Below, piece after piece: positions 32,501-45,677 of a stretch of DNA of 64,000 nt; position 1 is the stretch's first letter; every line of letters starts with the position of its first letter. Below the pieces are notes generated by a model. It was not told the origin of the DNA. It ran no database searches and saw only the letters and a list, made by a program, of their open reading frames with translations. The DNA lies in NCBI GenBank assembly GCA_963669155.1, contig OZ022577.1:12891395-12955394 (forward strand), given 5' to 3'. Source of the stretch: Arbacia lixula. Taxonomy: Eukaryota > Echinodermata > Echinoidea > Arbacioida > Arbaciidae. The position numbers and the translations under genes are program-made.

Positions 32501-35290
32501 TTCCACTGTTAAGCTGTGGTATTTAGGGTGACTTTCCTCTTCTAAGACATTGTTTCACCCTTTGACTCTACTGCTAAGCTGTGGTATTCAGGGTAACTTT
32601 CCTATTGTAAGACATTGTTTAATCCTCTGAATCTACTGTTTAGCTGTGGTATTCAGGGTGACTTTCCTCTTCTAAGACATTGTTTAACCCTTTGACTGCA
32701 TTGATATTACATTGTTTAGCTCTGCTATTCATGGTTACTTTTCTCTGTATGAGACATTGTTTAACACTTTGACTCTACTGCTTAGCTGTGGTATTCAGGG
32801 TGACTTTCCTCTTGTAAGACATTGTTTAACCCTTTGAATCTACTGTTTAGCTGTGGTGACTTTCCTCTTCTAAGACATTGTTTAACCCTTTGACTGCCTT
32901 GATAGTACATTGTTTAGCTCTGCTATTCATGGTGACTTTTCTCTGTATAAGACATTGTTTAATCCTTTGACTCCAGTGTTTAGCTGTACTATTCAGGGTG
33001 ACTTTCCTCTTGTAAGACACTGTTTGACCCTTTGAATCTACTGTTAAGCTGCGGTATTTAGGGTGACTTTCCTCTTGTAAGACATTGTTTAACCCTTTGA
33101 CTGCATTGATAGTACATTGTTTAGCTCTGCTATTCATGGTGACTTTTCTCTGTATGAGACATTGTTTAACCCTCTGAATCTACTGTTTAGCTGTGGTATT
33201 GAGGGTGACTTTCCTCTTGTAAGACATTGTTTAACCCTTTGACTCTACTGCTAAGCTGTGGTATTCAGGGTAACTTTCCTCTTGTAAGACATTGTTTAAC
33301 CCTCTGAATCTACTGTTTAGCTGTGGTATTCAGGGTGACTTTCCTCTTCTAAGACATTGTTTAACCCTTTGACTGCATTGTTAGTACATTTGTTTAGCTC
33401 TGCTATTCATGGTGACTTTTCTCTGTATGAGACATTGTTTAACCCTCTGAATCTACTGTTTAGCTGTGGTATTCAGGGTGACTTTCCCCTTGTAAGACAT
33501 TGTTTAACCCTTTGACTCTACTGCTAAGCTGTGGTATTCAGGGTAACTTTCCTCTTGTAAGACATTGTTTAAACCCTCTGAATCTACTGTTTACTGTAGC
33601 TGTGGTATTTAGGGTGACTTTCCTCTTGTAAGACATTGTTTAACCCTTTCACTGCATTGATAGTACATTGTTTAGCTCTGCTATTCATGGTGACTTTTCT
33701 CTGATGAGACATTGTTTAAGCCTTTGAATCCACTGTTTAGCTCTGTTATTCATGGTGACTTTTCTCTGAATAAGACATTGTTTAAGCCTTTGACTCCACT
33801 GACTTTCCTCTTGTAAGACATTGTTTAACCCTTTGATTCCACTGTTAAGCTGTGGTATTGAGGGTGACTTTCCTCTTGTAAGACATTGTTTAACCCTCTG
33901 AATCTACTGTTTAGCTGTGGTATTCAGGGTGACTTTCCTCTTCTAAGACATTGTTTAACCCTTTGACTGCATTGATAGTACATTGTTTACAGTGTAGCTC
34001 TGCTATTCATGGTGACTTTTCTCTGTATGATACATTGTTTAACCCTTTGACTGTACTGCTTAGCTGTGGTATTCAGGGTGACTTTCCTCTTGTAAGACAT
34101 TGTTTAACCCTTTGAATCTACTGTTTAGCTGTGGTATTCAGGGTGACTTTCCTCTTCTAAGACATTGTTTAACCCTTTGACTGCCTTGATAGTACATTGT
34201 TTAGCTCTGCTATTCATGGTGACTTTTCTCTGTATAAGACATTGTTTAATCCTTTGACTCCAGTGTTTAGCTGTACTATTCAGGGTGACTTTCCTCTTGT
34301 AAGACATTGTTAACCCTTTCACTGCATTGATAGTACATTGTTTAGCTGTGCTATTCATGGTGACTTTTCTCTGTATAAGACATTGTCTAACCCTTTGACT
34401 CCAGTGTTTAGCTGTACTATTCAGGGTGACTTTCCTCTTGTAAGACACTGTTTGACCCTTTGAATCTACTGTTAAGCTGCGGTATTTAGGGTGATTTTCC
34501 TCTTGTAAGACATTGTTTAACCCTTTGACTGCATTGATAGTACATTGTTTAGCTCTGCTATTCATGGTGACTTTTCTCTGTATGAGACATTGTTTAACCC
34601 TCTGAATCTACTGTTTAGCTGTGGTATTCAGGGTGACTTTCCCCTTGTAAGACATTGTTTAACCCTTTGACTCTACTGCTAAGCTGTGGTATTCAGGGTA
34701 ACTTTCCTCTTCTAAGACATTGTTTAAACCCTCTGAATCTACTGTTTACTGTAGCTGTGGTATTTAGGGTGACTTTCCTCTTGTAAGACATTGTTTAACC
34801 CTTTCACTGCATTGATAGTACATTGTTTAGCTCTGCTATTCATGGTGACATTTCTCTGATGAGACATTGTTTAAGCCTTTGAATCCACTGTTTAGCTCTG
34901 TTATTCATGGTGACTTTTCTCTGAATAAGACATTGTTTAAGCCTTTGACTCCACTGACTTTCCTCTTGTAAGACATTGTTTAACCCTTTGACTGCATTGA
35001 TAGTACAATGTTAAGCTCTGCTATTCATGGTGACTTTTCTCTGTATGAGACATTGTTTAACCCTCTGAATCTACTGTTTAGCTGTGGTATTCAGGGTGAC
35101 TTTTCTCTTGTAAGACATTGTTTAACCCTTTGATTCCACTGTTAAGCTGTGGTATTCAGGGTGACTTTCCTCTTCTAAGACATTGGTTAACCCTTTGATT
35201 CCACTGTTAAGCTGTGGTATTTAGGGTGACTTTCCTCTTCTAAGACATTGTTTAACCCTTTGACTCTACTGCTAAGCTGTGGTATTCAGG
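26600..35290. repeat. 4350-bp tandem duplication within the satellite
   Basis: Monomer-by-monomer variant order from about 26600 to 30940 repeats from about 30950 to 35290 with a constant offset of 4350 bp. Rare variants such as CACGGTTAAGCAGTGG (28090 and 32440) and CCCTTTCCCTGC recur at the same spacing. The two copies then diverge at the change from GTGACTTTCCTCTTG to GTAACTTTCCATTTG. Confidence 0.8.
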
Positions 35291-38215
35291 GTAACTTTCC
35301 ATTTGTAAGGAATTGTTTAACCCTCTGAATCTACTGTTTAGCTGTGGTATTCAGGGTGACTTTCCTCTTCTAAGACATTGTTTCACCCTTTGACTCTACT
35401 GCTAAGCTGTGGTATTCAGGGTAACTTTCCTATTGTAAGACATTGTTTAATCCTCTGAATCTACTGTTTAGCTGTGGTATTCAGGGTGACTTTCCTCTTC
35501 TAAGACATTGTTTAACCCTTTGACTGCATTGATATTACATTGTTTAGCTCTGCTATTCATGGTTACTTTTCTCTGTATGAGACATTGTTTAACACTTTGA
35601 CTCTACTGCTTAGCTGTGGTATTCAGGGTGACTTTCCTCTTGTAAGACATTGTTTAACCCTTTGAATCTACTGTTTAGCTGTGGTGACTTTCCTCTTCTA
35701 AGACATTGTTTAACCCTTTGACTGCCTTGATAGTACATTGTTTAGCTCTGCTATTCATGGTGACTTTTCTCTGTATAAGACATTGTTTAATCCTTTGACT
35801 CCAGTGTTTAGCTGTACTATTCAGGGTGACTTTCCTCTTGTAAGACACTGTTTGACCCTTTGAATCTACTGTTAAGCTGCGGTATTTAGGGTGACTTTCC
35901 TCTTGTAAGACATTGTTTAACCCTTTGACTGCATTGATAGTACATTGTTTAGCTCTGCTATTCATGGTGACTTTTCTCTGTATGAGACATTGTTTAACCC
36001 TCTGAATCTACTGTTTAGCTGTGGTATTGAGGGTGACTTTCCTCTTGTAAGACATTGTTTAACCCTTTGACTCTACTGCTAAGCTGTGGTATTCAGGGTA
36101 ACTTTCCTCTTGTAAGACATTGTTTAACCCTCTGAATCTACTGTTTAGCTGTGGTATTCAGGGTGACTTTCCTCTTCTAAGACATTGTTTAACCCTTTGA
36201 CTGCATTGTTAGTACATTTGTTTAGCTCTGCTATTCATGGTGACTTTTCTCTGTATGAGACATTGTTTAACCCTCTGAATCTACTGTTTAGCTGTGGTAT
36301 TCAGGGTGACTTTCCCCTTGTAAGACATTGTTTAACCCTTTGACTCTACTGCTAAGCTGTGGTATTCAGGGTAACTTTCCTCTTGTAAGACATTGTTTAA
36401 ACCCTCTGAATCTACTGTTTACTGTAGCTGTGGTATTTAGGGTGACTTTCCTCTTGTAAGACATTGTTTAACCCTTTCACTGCATTGATAGTACATTGTT
36501 TAGCTCTGCTATTCATGGTGACTTTTCTCTGATGAGACATTGTTTAAGCCTTTGAATCCACTGTTTAGCTCTGTTATTCATGGTGACTTTTCTCTGAATA
36601 AGACATTGTTTAAGCCTTTGACTCCACTGACTTTCCTCTTGTAAGACATTGTTTAACCCTTTGATTCCACTGTTAAGCTGTGGTATTGAGGGTGACTTTC
36701 CTCTTGTAAGACATTGTTTAACCCTCTGAATCTACTGTTTAGCTGTGGTATTCAGGGTGACTTTCCTCTTCTAAGACATTGTTTAACCCTTTGACTGCAT
36801 TGATAGTACATTGTTTACAGTGTAGCTCTGCTATTCATGGTGACTTTTCTCTGTATGATACATTGTTTAACCCTTTGACTGTACTGCTTAGCTGTGGTAT
36901 TCAGGGTGACTTTCCTCTTGTAAGACATTGTTTAACCCTTTGAATCTACTGTTTAGCTGTGGTATTCAGGGTGACTTTCCTCTTCTAAGACATTGTTTAA
37001 CCCTTTGACTGCCTTGATAGTACATTGTTTAGCTCTGCTATTCATGGTGACTTTTCTCTGTATAAGACATTGTTTAATCCTTTGACTCCAGTGTTTAGCT
37101 GTACTATTCAGGGTGACTTTCCTCTTGTAAGACATTGTTAACCCTTTCACTGCATTGATAGTACATTGTTTAGCTGTGCTATTCATGGTGACTTTTCTCT
37201 GTATAAGACATTGTCTAACCCTTTGACTCCAGTGTTTAGCTGTACTATTCAGGGTGACTTTCCTCTTGTAAGACACTGTTTGACCCTTTGAATCTACTGT
37301 TAAGCTGCGGTATTTAGGGTGATTTTCCTCTTGTAAGACATTGTTTAACCCTTTGACTGCATTGATAGTACATTGTTTAGCTCTGCTATTCATGGTGACT
37401 TTTCTCTGTATGAGACATTGTTTAACCCTCTGAATCTACTGTTTAGCTGTGGTATTCAGGGTGACTTTCCCCTTGTAAGACATTGTTTAACCCTTTGACT
37501 CTACTGCTAAGCTGTGGTATTCAGGGTAACTTTCCTCTTCTAAGACATTGTTTAAACCCTCTGAATCTACTGTTTACTGTAGCTGTGGTATTTAGGGTGA
37601 CTTTCCTCTTGTAAGACATTGTTTAACCCTTTCACTGCATTGATAGTACATTGTTTAGCTCTGCTATTCATGGTGACATTTCTCTGATGAGACATTGTTT
37701 AAGCCTTTGAATCCACTGTTTAGCTCTGTTATTCATGGTGACTTTTCTCTGAATAAGACATTGTTTAAGCCTTTGACTCCACTGACTTTCCTCTTGTAAG
37801 ACATTGTTTAACCCTTTGACTGCATTGATAGTACAATGTTAAGCTCTGCTATTCATGGTGACTTTTCTCTGTATGAGACATTGTTTAACCCTCTGAATCT
37901 ACTGTTTAGCTGTGGTATTCAGGGTGACTTTTCTCTTGTAAGACATTGTTTAACCCTTTGATTCCACTGTTAAGCTGTGGTATTCAGGGTGACTTTCCTC
38001 TTCTAAGACATTGGTTAACCCTTTGATTCCACTGTTAAGCTGTGGTATTTAGGGTGACTTTCCTCTTCTAAGACATTGTTTAACCCTTTGACTCTACTGC
38101 TAAGCTGTGGTATTCAGGGTAACTTTCCATTTGTAAGGAATTGTTTAACCCTCTGAATCTACTGTTTAGCTGTGGTATTCAGGGTGACTTTCCTCTTCTA
38201 AGACATTGTTTAACC
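32515..38215. repeat. 2828-bp tandem duplication within the satellite
   Basis: The blocks near 32847 and 34125 recur at 35675 and 36953, offset 2828 bp. The copy junction lies near 35340-35390, where AACCC changes to CACCC in the monomer. Confidence 0.75.
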
Positions 38216-41200
38216 CTTTGACTGCATTGATATTACATTGTTTAGCTCTGCTATTCATGGTTACTTTTCTCTGTATGAGACATTGTTTAACCCTTTGACT
38301 CTACTGCTTAGCTGTGGTATTCAGGGTGACTTTCCTCTTGTAAGACATTGTTTAACCCTTTGAATCTACTGTTTAGCTGTGGTGACTTTCCTCTTCTAAG
38401 ACATTGTTTAACCCTTTGACTGCCTTGATAGTACATTGTTTAGCTCTGCTATTCATGGTGACTTTTCTCTGTATAAGACATTGTTTAATCCTTTGACTCC
38501 AGTGTTTAGCTGTACTATTCAGGGTGACTTTCCTCTTGTAAGACACTGTTTGACCCTTTGAATCTACTGTTAAGCTGCGGTATTTAGGGTGACTTTCCTC
38601 TTGTAAGACATTGTTTAACTCTTTGACTGCATTGATAGTACATTGTTTAGCTCTGCTATACATGGTGACTTTTCTCTGTATGAGACATTGTTTAACCCTC
38701 TGAATCTACTGTTTAGCTGTGGTATTGAGGGTGACTTTCCTCTTGTAAGACATTGTTTAACCCTTTGACTCTACTGCTAAGCTGTGGTATTCAGGGTAAC
38801 TTTCCTCTTGTAAGACATTGTTTAACCCTCTGAATCTACTGTTTAGCTGTGGTATTCAGGGTGACTTTCCTCTTCTAAGACATTGTTTAACCCTTTGACT
38901 GCATTGTTAGTACATTTGTTTAGCTCTGCTATTCATGGTGACTTTTCTCTGTATGAGACATTGTTTAACCCTTTGACTCTACTGCTTAGCTGTGGTATTC
39001 AGGGTGACTTTCCTCTTGTAAGACATTGTTTAACCCTTTGAATCTACTGTTAAACTGTGGTATTTAGGGTGACTTTCCTCTTCTAAGACATTGTTTAACC
39101 CTTTGACTGCCTTGTTAGTACATTTTTTAGCTCTGCTATTCAAGGTGACTTTGCTCTGTATAAGACATTGTTTAATCATTTGACTCCAGTGTTAAGCTGT
39201 ACTATTCAGGGTGACTTTCCTCTTGTAAGACACTGTTTGAACCTTTGAATCTACTGTTAAGCTATGGTATTAAGGATGACTTTCCTCTTGTAAGACATTG
39301 TTTAACCCTCTGAATCTACTGTTTAGCTGAGGTATTTAGGGTGACTTTCCTCTTGTAAGACATTGTTTAACCCTTTCACTGCATTGATAGTACATTGTTT
39401 AGCTCTGCTATTCATGGTGACTTTTCTGTCATGAGACATTGTTTAAGCCTTTGAATCCACTGTTTAGCTGTGTTATTCATGGTTACATTTCTCTGAATAA
39501 GACATTGTTTAACCCTTTGACTCCACTGTTTAGCTGTGCTATTCATGGTGACTTTTTTCTGTATAAGACATTGTTTAACCCTTTGACTCCACTGCTTAGC
39601 TGTGGTAGTCAGGGTGACTTTCCTCTTCTAAGACATTGTTTAACCCTTTGAATCCACTGTTTAGCTGTGGTATTCAGGGTGACTTTCCTCTTGTAAGACA
39701 TTGTTTAACCCTCTGAATCTACTGTTTAGCTGAGGTATTTAGGGTGACTTTCCTCTTGTAAGACATTGTTTAACCCTTTCACTGCATTGATAGTACATTG
39801 TTTAGCTCTGCTATTCATGGTGACTTTTCTGTCATGAGACATTGTTTAAGCCTTTGAATCCACTGTTTAGCTCTGTTATTCATGGTTACATTTCTCTGAA
39901 TAAGACATTGTTTAACCCTTTGACTCCACTGTTTAGCTGTGCTATTCATGGTGACTTTTTTCTGTATAAGACATTGTTTAACCCTTTGACTCCACTGCTT
40001 AGCTGTGGTAGTCAGGGTGACTTTCCTCTTCTAAGACATTGTTTAACCCTTTGAATCCACTGTTTAGCTGTGGTATTCAGGGTGACTTTCCTCTTGTAAT
40101 ACATTGTTTAACCCTTTGAATCTACTGTTTAGCTGTGGTATTGAGGGTGACTTTCCTCTTGTAAGACATTGTTTAACCCTCTGAATCTACTGTTTAGCTG
40201 TGGTATTCAGGGTGACTTTCCTCTTGTAAGACATTGTTTAACCCTTTGATTCCACTGTTAAGTTGTGGTATTGAGGGTGACTTTCCTCTTGTAAGACATT
40301 GTTTAACCCTCTGAATCTACTGTTTAGCTGTGGTATTTAGGGTGACTTTCCTCTTGTAAGACATTGTTAACCCTTTCCCTGCATTGATAGTACAATGTTA
40401 AGCTCTGCTATTCATGGTGACTTTTCTCTGTATGAGACATTGTTTAACCCTCTGAATCTACTGTTAAGCTGTGGTATTCAGGGTGACTTTTCTCTTGTAA
40501 GACATTGTTTAACCCTTTGATTCCACGGTTAAGCAGTGGTATTCAGGGTGACTTTCCTCTTCTAAGACATTGGTTAACCCTTTGATTCCACTGTTAAGCT
40601 GTGGTATTTAGGGTGACTTTCCTCTTCTAAGACATTGTTTCACCCTTTGACTCTACTGCTAAGCTGTGGTATTCAGGGTAACTTTCCTATTGTAAGACAT
40701 TGTTTAATCCTCTGAATCTACTGTTTAGCTGTGGTATTCAGGGTGACTTTCCTCTTCTAAGACATTGTTTAACCCTTTGACTGCATTGATATTACATTGT
40801 TTAGCTCTGCTATTCATGGTTACTTTTCTCTGTATGAGACATTGTTTAACACTTTGACTCTACTGCTTAGCTGTGGTATTCAGGGTGACTTTCCTCTTGT
40901 AAGACATTGTTTAACCCTTTGAATCTACTGTTTAGCTGTGGTGACTTTCCTCTTCTAAGACATTGTTTAACCCTTTGACTGCCTTGATAGTACATTGTTT
41001 AGCTCTGCTATTCATGGTGACTTTTCTCTGTATAAGACATTGTTTAATCCTTTGACTCCAGTGTTTAGCTGTACTATTCAGGGTGACTTTCCTCTTGTAA
41101 GACACTGTTTGACCCTTTGAATCTACTGTTAAGCTGCGGTATTTAGGGTGACTTTCCTCTTGTAAGACATTGTTTAACCCTTTGACTGCATTGATAGTAC

Positions 41201-44200
41201 ATTGTTTAGCTCTGCTATTCATGGTGACTTTTCTCTGTATGAGACATTGTTTAACCCTCTGAATCTACTGTTTAGCTGTGGTATTGAGGGTGACTTTCCT
41301 CTTGTAAGACATTGTTTAACCCTTTGACTCTACTGCTAAGCTGTGGTATTCAGGGTAACTTTCCTCTTGTAAGACATTGTTTAACCCTCTGAATCTACTG
41401 TTTAGCTGTGGTATTCAGGGTGACTTTCCTCTTCTAAGACATTGTTTAACCCTTTGACTGCATTGTTAGTACATTTGTTTAGCTCTGCTATTCATGGTGA
41501 CTTTTCTCTGTATGAGACATTGTTTAACCCTCTGAATCTACTGTTTAGCTGTGGTATTCAGGGTGACTTTCCCCTTGTAAGACATTGTTTAACCCTTTGA
41601 CTCTACTGCTAAGCTGTGGTATTCAGGGTAACTTTCCTCTTGTAAGACATTGTTTAAACCCTCTGAATCTACTGTTTACTGTAGCTGTGGTATTTAGGGT
41701 GACTTTCCTCTTGTAAGACATTGTTTAACCCTTTCACTGCATTGATAGTACATTGTTTAGCTCTGCTATTCATGGTGACTTTTCTCTGATGAGACATTGT
41801 TTAAGCCTTTGAATCCACTGTTTAGCTCTGTTATTCATGGTGACTTTTCTCTGAATAAGACATTGTTTAAGCCTTTGACTCCACTGACTTTCCTCTTGTA
41901 AGACATTGTTTAACCCTTTGATTCCACTGTTAAGCTGTGGTATTGAGGGTGACTTTCCTCTTGTAAGACATTGTTTAACCCTCTGAATCTACTGTTTAGC
42001 TGTGGTATTCAGGGTGACTTTCCTCTTCTAAGACATTGTTTAACCCTTTGACTGCATTGATAGTACATTGTTTACAGTGTAGCTCTGCTATTCATGGTGA
42101 CTTTTCTCTGTATGATACATTGTTTAACCCTTTGACTGTACTGCTTAGCTGTGGTATTCAGGGTGACTTTCCTCTTGTAAGACATTGTTTAACCCTTTGA
42201 ATCTACTGTTTAGCTGTGGTATTCAGGGTGACTTTCCTCTTCTAAGACATTGTTTAACCCTTTGACTGCCTTGATAGTACATTGTTTAGCTCTGCTATTC
42301 ATGGTGACTTTTCTCTGTATAAGACATTGTTTAATCCTTTGACTCCAGTGTTTAGCTGTACTATTCAGGGTGACTTTCCTCTTGTAAGACATTGTTAACC
42401 CTTTCACTGCATTGATAGTACATTGTTTAGCTGTGCTATTCATGGTGACTTTTCTCTGTATAAGACATTGTCTAACCCTTTGACTCCAGTGTTTAGCTGT
42501 ACTATTCAGGGTGACTTTCCTCTTGTAAGACACTGTTTGACCCTTTGAATCTACTGTTAAGCTGCGGTATTTAGGGTGATTTTCCTCTTGTAAGACATTG
42601 TTTAACCCTTTGACTGCATTGATAGTACATTGTTTAGCTCTGCTATTCATGGTGACTTTTCTCTGTATGAGACATTGTTTAACCCTCTGAATCTACTGTT
42701 TAGCTGTGGTATTCAGGGTGACTTTCCCCTTGTAAGACATTGTTTAACCCTTTGACTCTACTGCTAAGCTGTGGTATTCAGGGTAACTTTCCTCTTCTAA
42801 GACATTGTTTAAACCCTCTGAATCTACTGTTTACTGTAGCTGTGGTATTTAGGGTGACTTTCCTCTTGTAAGACATTGTTTAACCCTTTCACTGCATTGA
42901 TAGTACATTGTTTAGCTCTGCTATTCATGGTGACATTTCTCTGATGAGACATTGTTTAAGCCTTTGAATCCACTGTTTAGCTCTGTTATTCATGGTGACT
43001 TTTCTCTGAATAAGACATTGTTTAAGCCTTTGACTCCACTGACTTTCCTCTTGTAAGACATTGTTTAACCCTTTGACTGCATTGATAGTACAATGTTAAG
43101 CTCTGCTATTCATGGTGACTTTTCTCTGTATGAGACATTGTTTAACCCTCTGAATCTACTGTTTAGCTGTGGTATTCAGGGTGACTTTTCTCTTGTAAGA
43201 CATTGTTTAACCCTTTGATTCCACTGTTAAGCTGTGGTATTCAGGGTGACTTTCCTCTTCTAAGACATTGGTTAACCCTTTGATTCCACTGTTAAGCTGT
43301 GGTATTTAGGGTGACTTTCCTCTTCTAAGACATTGTTTAACCCTTTGACTCTACTGCTAAGCTGTGGTATTCAGGGTAACTTTCCATTTGTAAGGAATTG
43401 TTTAACCCTCTGAATCTACTGTTTAGCTGTGGTATTCAGGGTGACTTTCCTCTTCTAAGACATTGTTTAACCCTTTGACTGCATTGATATTACATTGTTT
43501 AGCTCTGCTATTCATGGTTACTTTTCTCTGTATGAGACATTGTTTAACCCTTTGACTCTACTGCTTAGCTGTGGTATTCAGGGTGACTTTCCTCTTGTAA
43601 GACATTGTTTAACCCTTTGAATCTACTTTTTAGCTGTGGTGACTTTCCTCTTCTAAGACATTGTTTAACCCTTTGACTGCCTTGATAGTACATTGTTTAG
43701 CTCTGCTATTCATGGTGACTTTTCTCTGTATAAGACATTGTTTAATCCTTTGACTCCAGTGTTTAGCTGTACTATTCAGGGTGACTTTCCTCTTGTAAGA
43801 CACTGTTTGACCCTTTGAATCTACTGTTAAGCTGCGGTATTTAGGGTGACTTTCCTCTTGTAAGACATTGTTTAACTCTTTGACTGCATTGATAGTACAT
43901 TGTTTAGCTCTGCTATACATGGTGACTTTTCTCTGTATGAGACATTGTTTAACCCTCTGAATCTACTGTTTAGCTGTGGTATTGAGGGTGACTTTCCTCT
44001 TGTAAGACATTGTTTAACCCTTTGACTCTACTGCTAAGCTGTGGTATTCAGGGTAACTTTCCTCTTGTAAGACATTGTTTAACCCTCTGAATCTACTGTT
44101 TAGCTGTGGTATTCAGGGTGACTTTCCTCTTCTAAGACATTGTTTAACCCTTTGACTGCATTGTTAGTACATTTGTTTAGCTCTGCTATTCATGGTGACT

Positions 44201-45677
44201 TTTCTCTGTATGAGACATTGTTTAACCCTTTGACTCTACTGCTTAGCTGTGGTATTCAGGGTGACTTTCCTCTTGTAAGACATTGTTTAACCCTTTGAAT
44301 CTACTGTTAAACTGTGGTATTTAGGGTGACTTTCCTCTTCTAAGACATTGTTTAACCCTTTGACTGCCTTGTTAGTACATTTTTTAGCTCTGCTATTCAA
44401 GGTGACTTTGCTCTGTATAAGACATTGTTTAATCATTTGACTCCAGTGTTAAGCTGTACTATTCAGGGTGACTTTCCTCTTGTAAGACACTGTTTGAACC
44501 TTTGAATCTACTGTTAAGCTATGGTATTAAGGATGACTTTCCTCTTGTAAGACATTGTTTAACCCTCTGAATCTACTGTTTAGCTGAGGTATTTAGGGTG
44601 ACTTTCCTCTTGTAAGACATTGTTTAACCCTTTCACTGCATTGATAGTACATTGTTTAGCTCTGCTATTCATGGTGACTTTTCTGTCATGAGACATTGTT
44701 TAAGCCTTTGAATCCACTGTTTAGCTGTGTTATTCATGGTTACATTTCTCTGAATAAGACATTGTTTAACCCTTTGACTCCACTGTTTAGCTGTGCTATT
44801 CATGGTGACTTTTTTCTGTATAAGACATTGTTTAACCCTTTGACTCCACTGCTTAGCTGTGGTAGTCAGGGTGACTTTCCTCTTCTAAGACATTGTTTAA
44901 CCCTTTGAATCCACTGTTTAGCTGTGGTATTCAGGGTGACTTTCCTCTTGTAAGACATTGTTTAACCCTCTGAATCTACTGTTTAGCTGAGGTATTTAGG
45001 GTGACTTTCCTCTTGTAAGACATTGTTTAACCCTTTCACTGCATTGATAGTACATTGTTTAGCTCTGCTATTCATGGTGACTTTTCTGTCATGAGACATT
45101 GTTTAAGCCTTTGAATCCACTGTTTAGCTCTGTTATTCATGGTTACATTTCTCTGAATAAGACATTGTTTAACCCTTTGACTCCACTGTTTAGCTGTGCT
45201 ATTCATGGTGACTTTTTTCTGTATAAGACATTGTTTAACCCTTTGACTCCACTGCTTAGCTGTGGTAGTCAGGGTGACTTTCCTCTTCTAAGACATTGTT
45301 TAACCCTTTGAATCCACTGTTTAGCTGTGGTATTCAGGGTGACTTTCCTCTTGTAATACATTGTTTAACCCTTTGAATCTACTGTTTAGCTGTGGTATTG
45401 AGGGTGACTTTCCTCTTGTAAGACATTGTTTAACCCTCTGAATCTACTGTTTAGCTGTGGTATTCAGGGTGACTTTCCTCTTGTAAGACATTGTTTAACC
45501 CTTTGATTCCACTGTTAAGTTGTGGTATTGAGGGTGACTTTCCTCTTGTAAGACATTGTTTAACCCTCTGAATCTACTGTTTAGCTGTGGTATTTAGGGT
45601 GACTTTCCTCTTGTAAGACATTGTTAACCCTTTCCCTGCATTGATAGTACAATGTTAAGCTCTGCTATTCATGGTGA
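35360..45677. repeat. 5257-bp near-tandem duplication within the satellite
   Basis: About 35360-40420 recurs at about 40617-45677 with a constant offset of 5257 bp. Only isolated differences were noticed, for example ACTGTTTAGC at 38366 against ACTTTTTAGC at 43623. The ~200 bp between the copies match an earlier block at offset 8085 (2828 plus 5257). Confidence 0.75.
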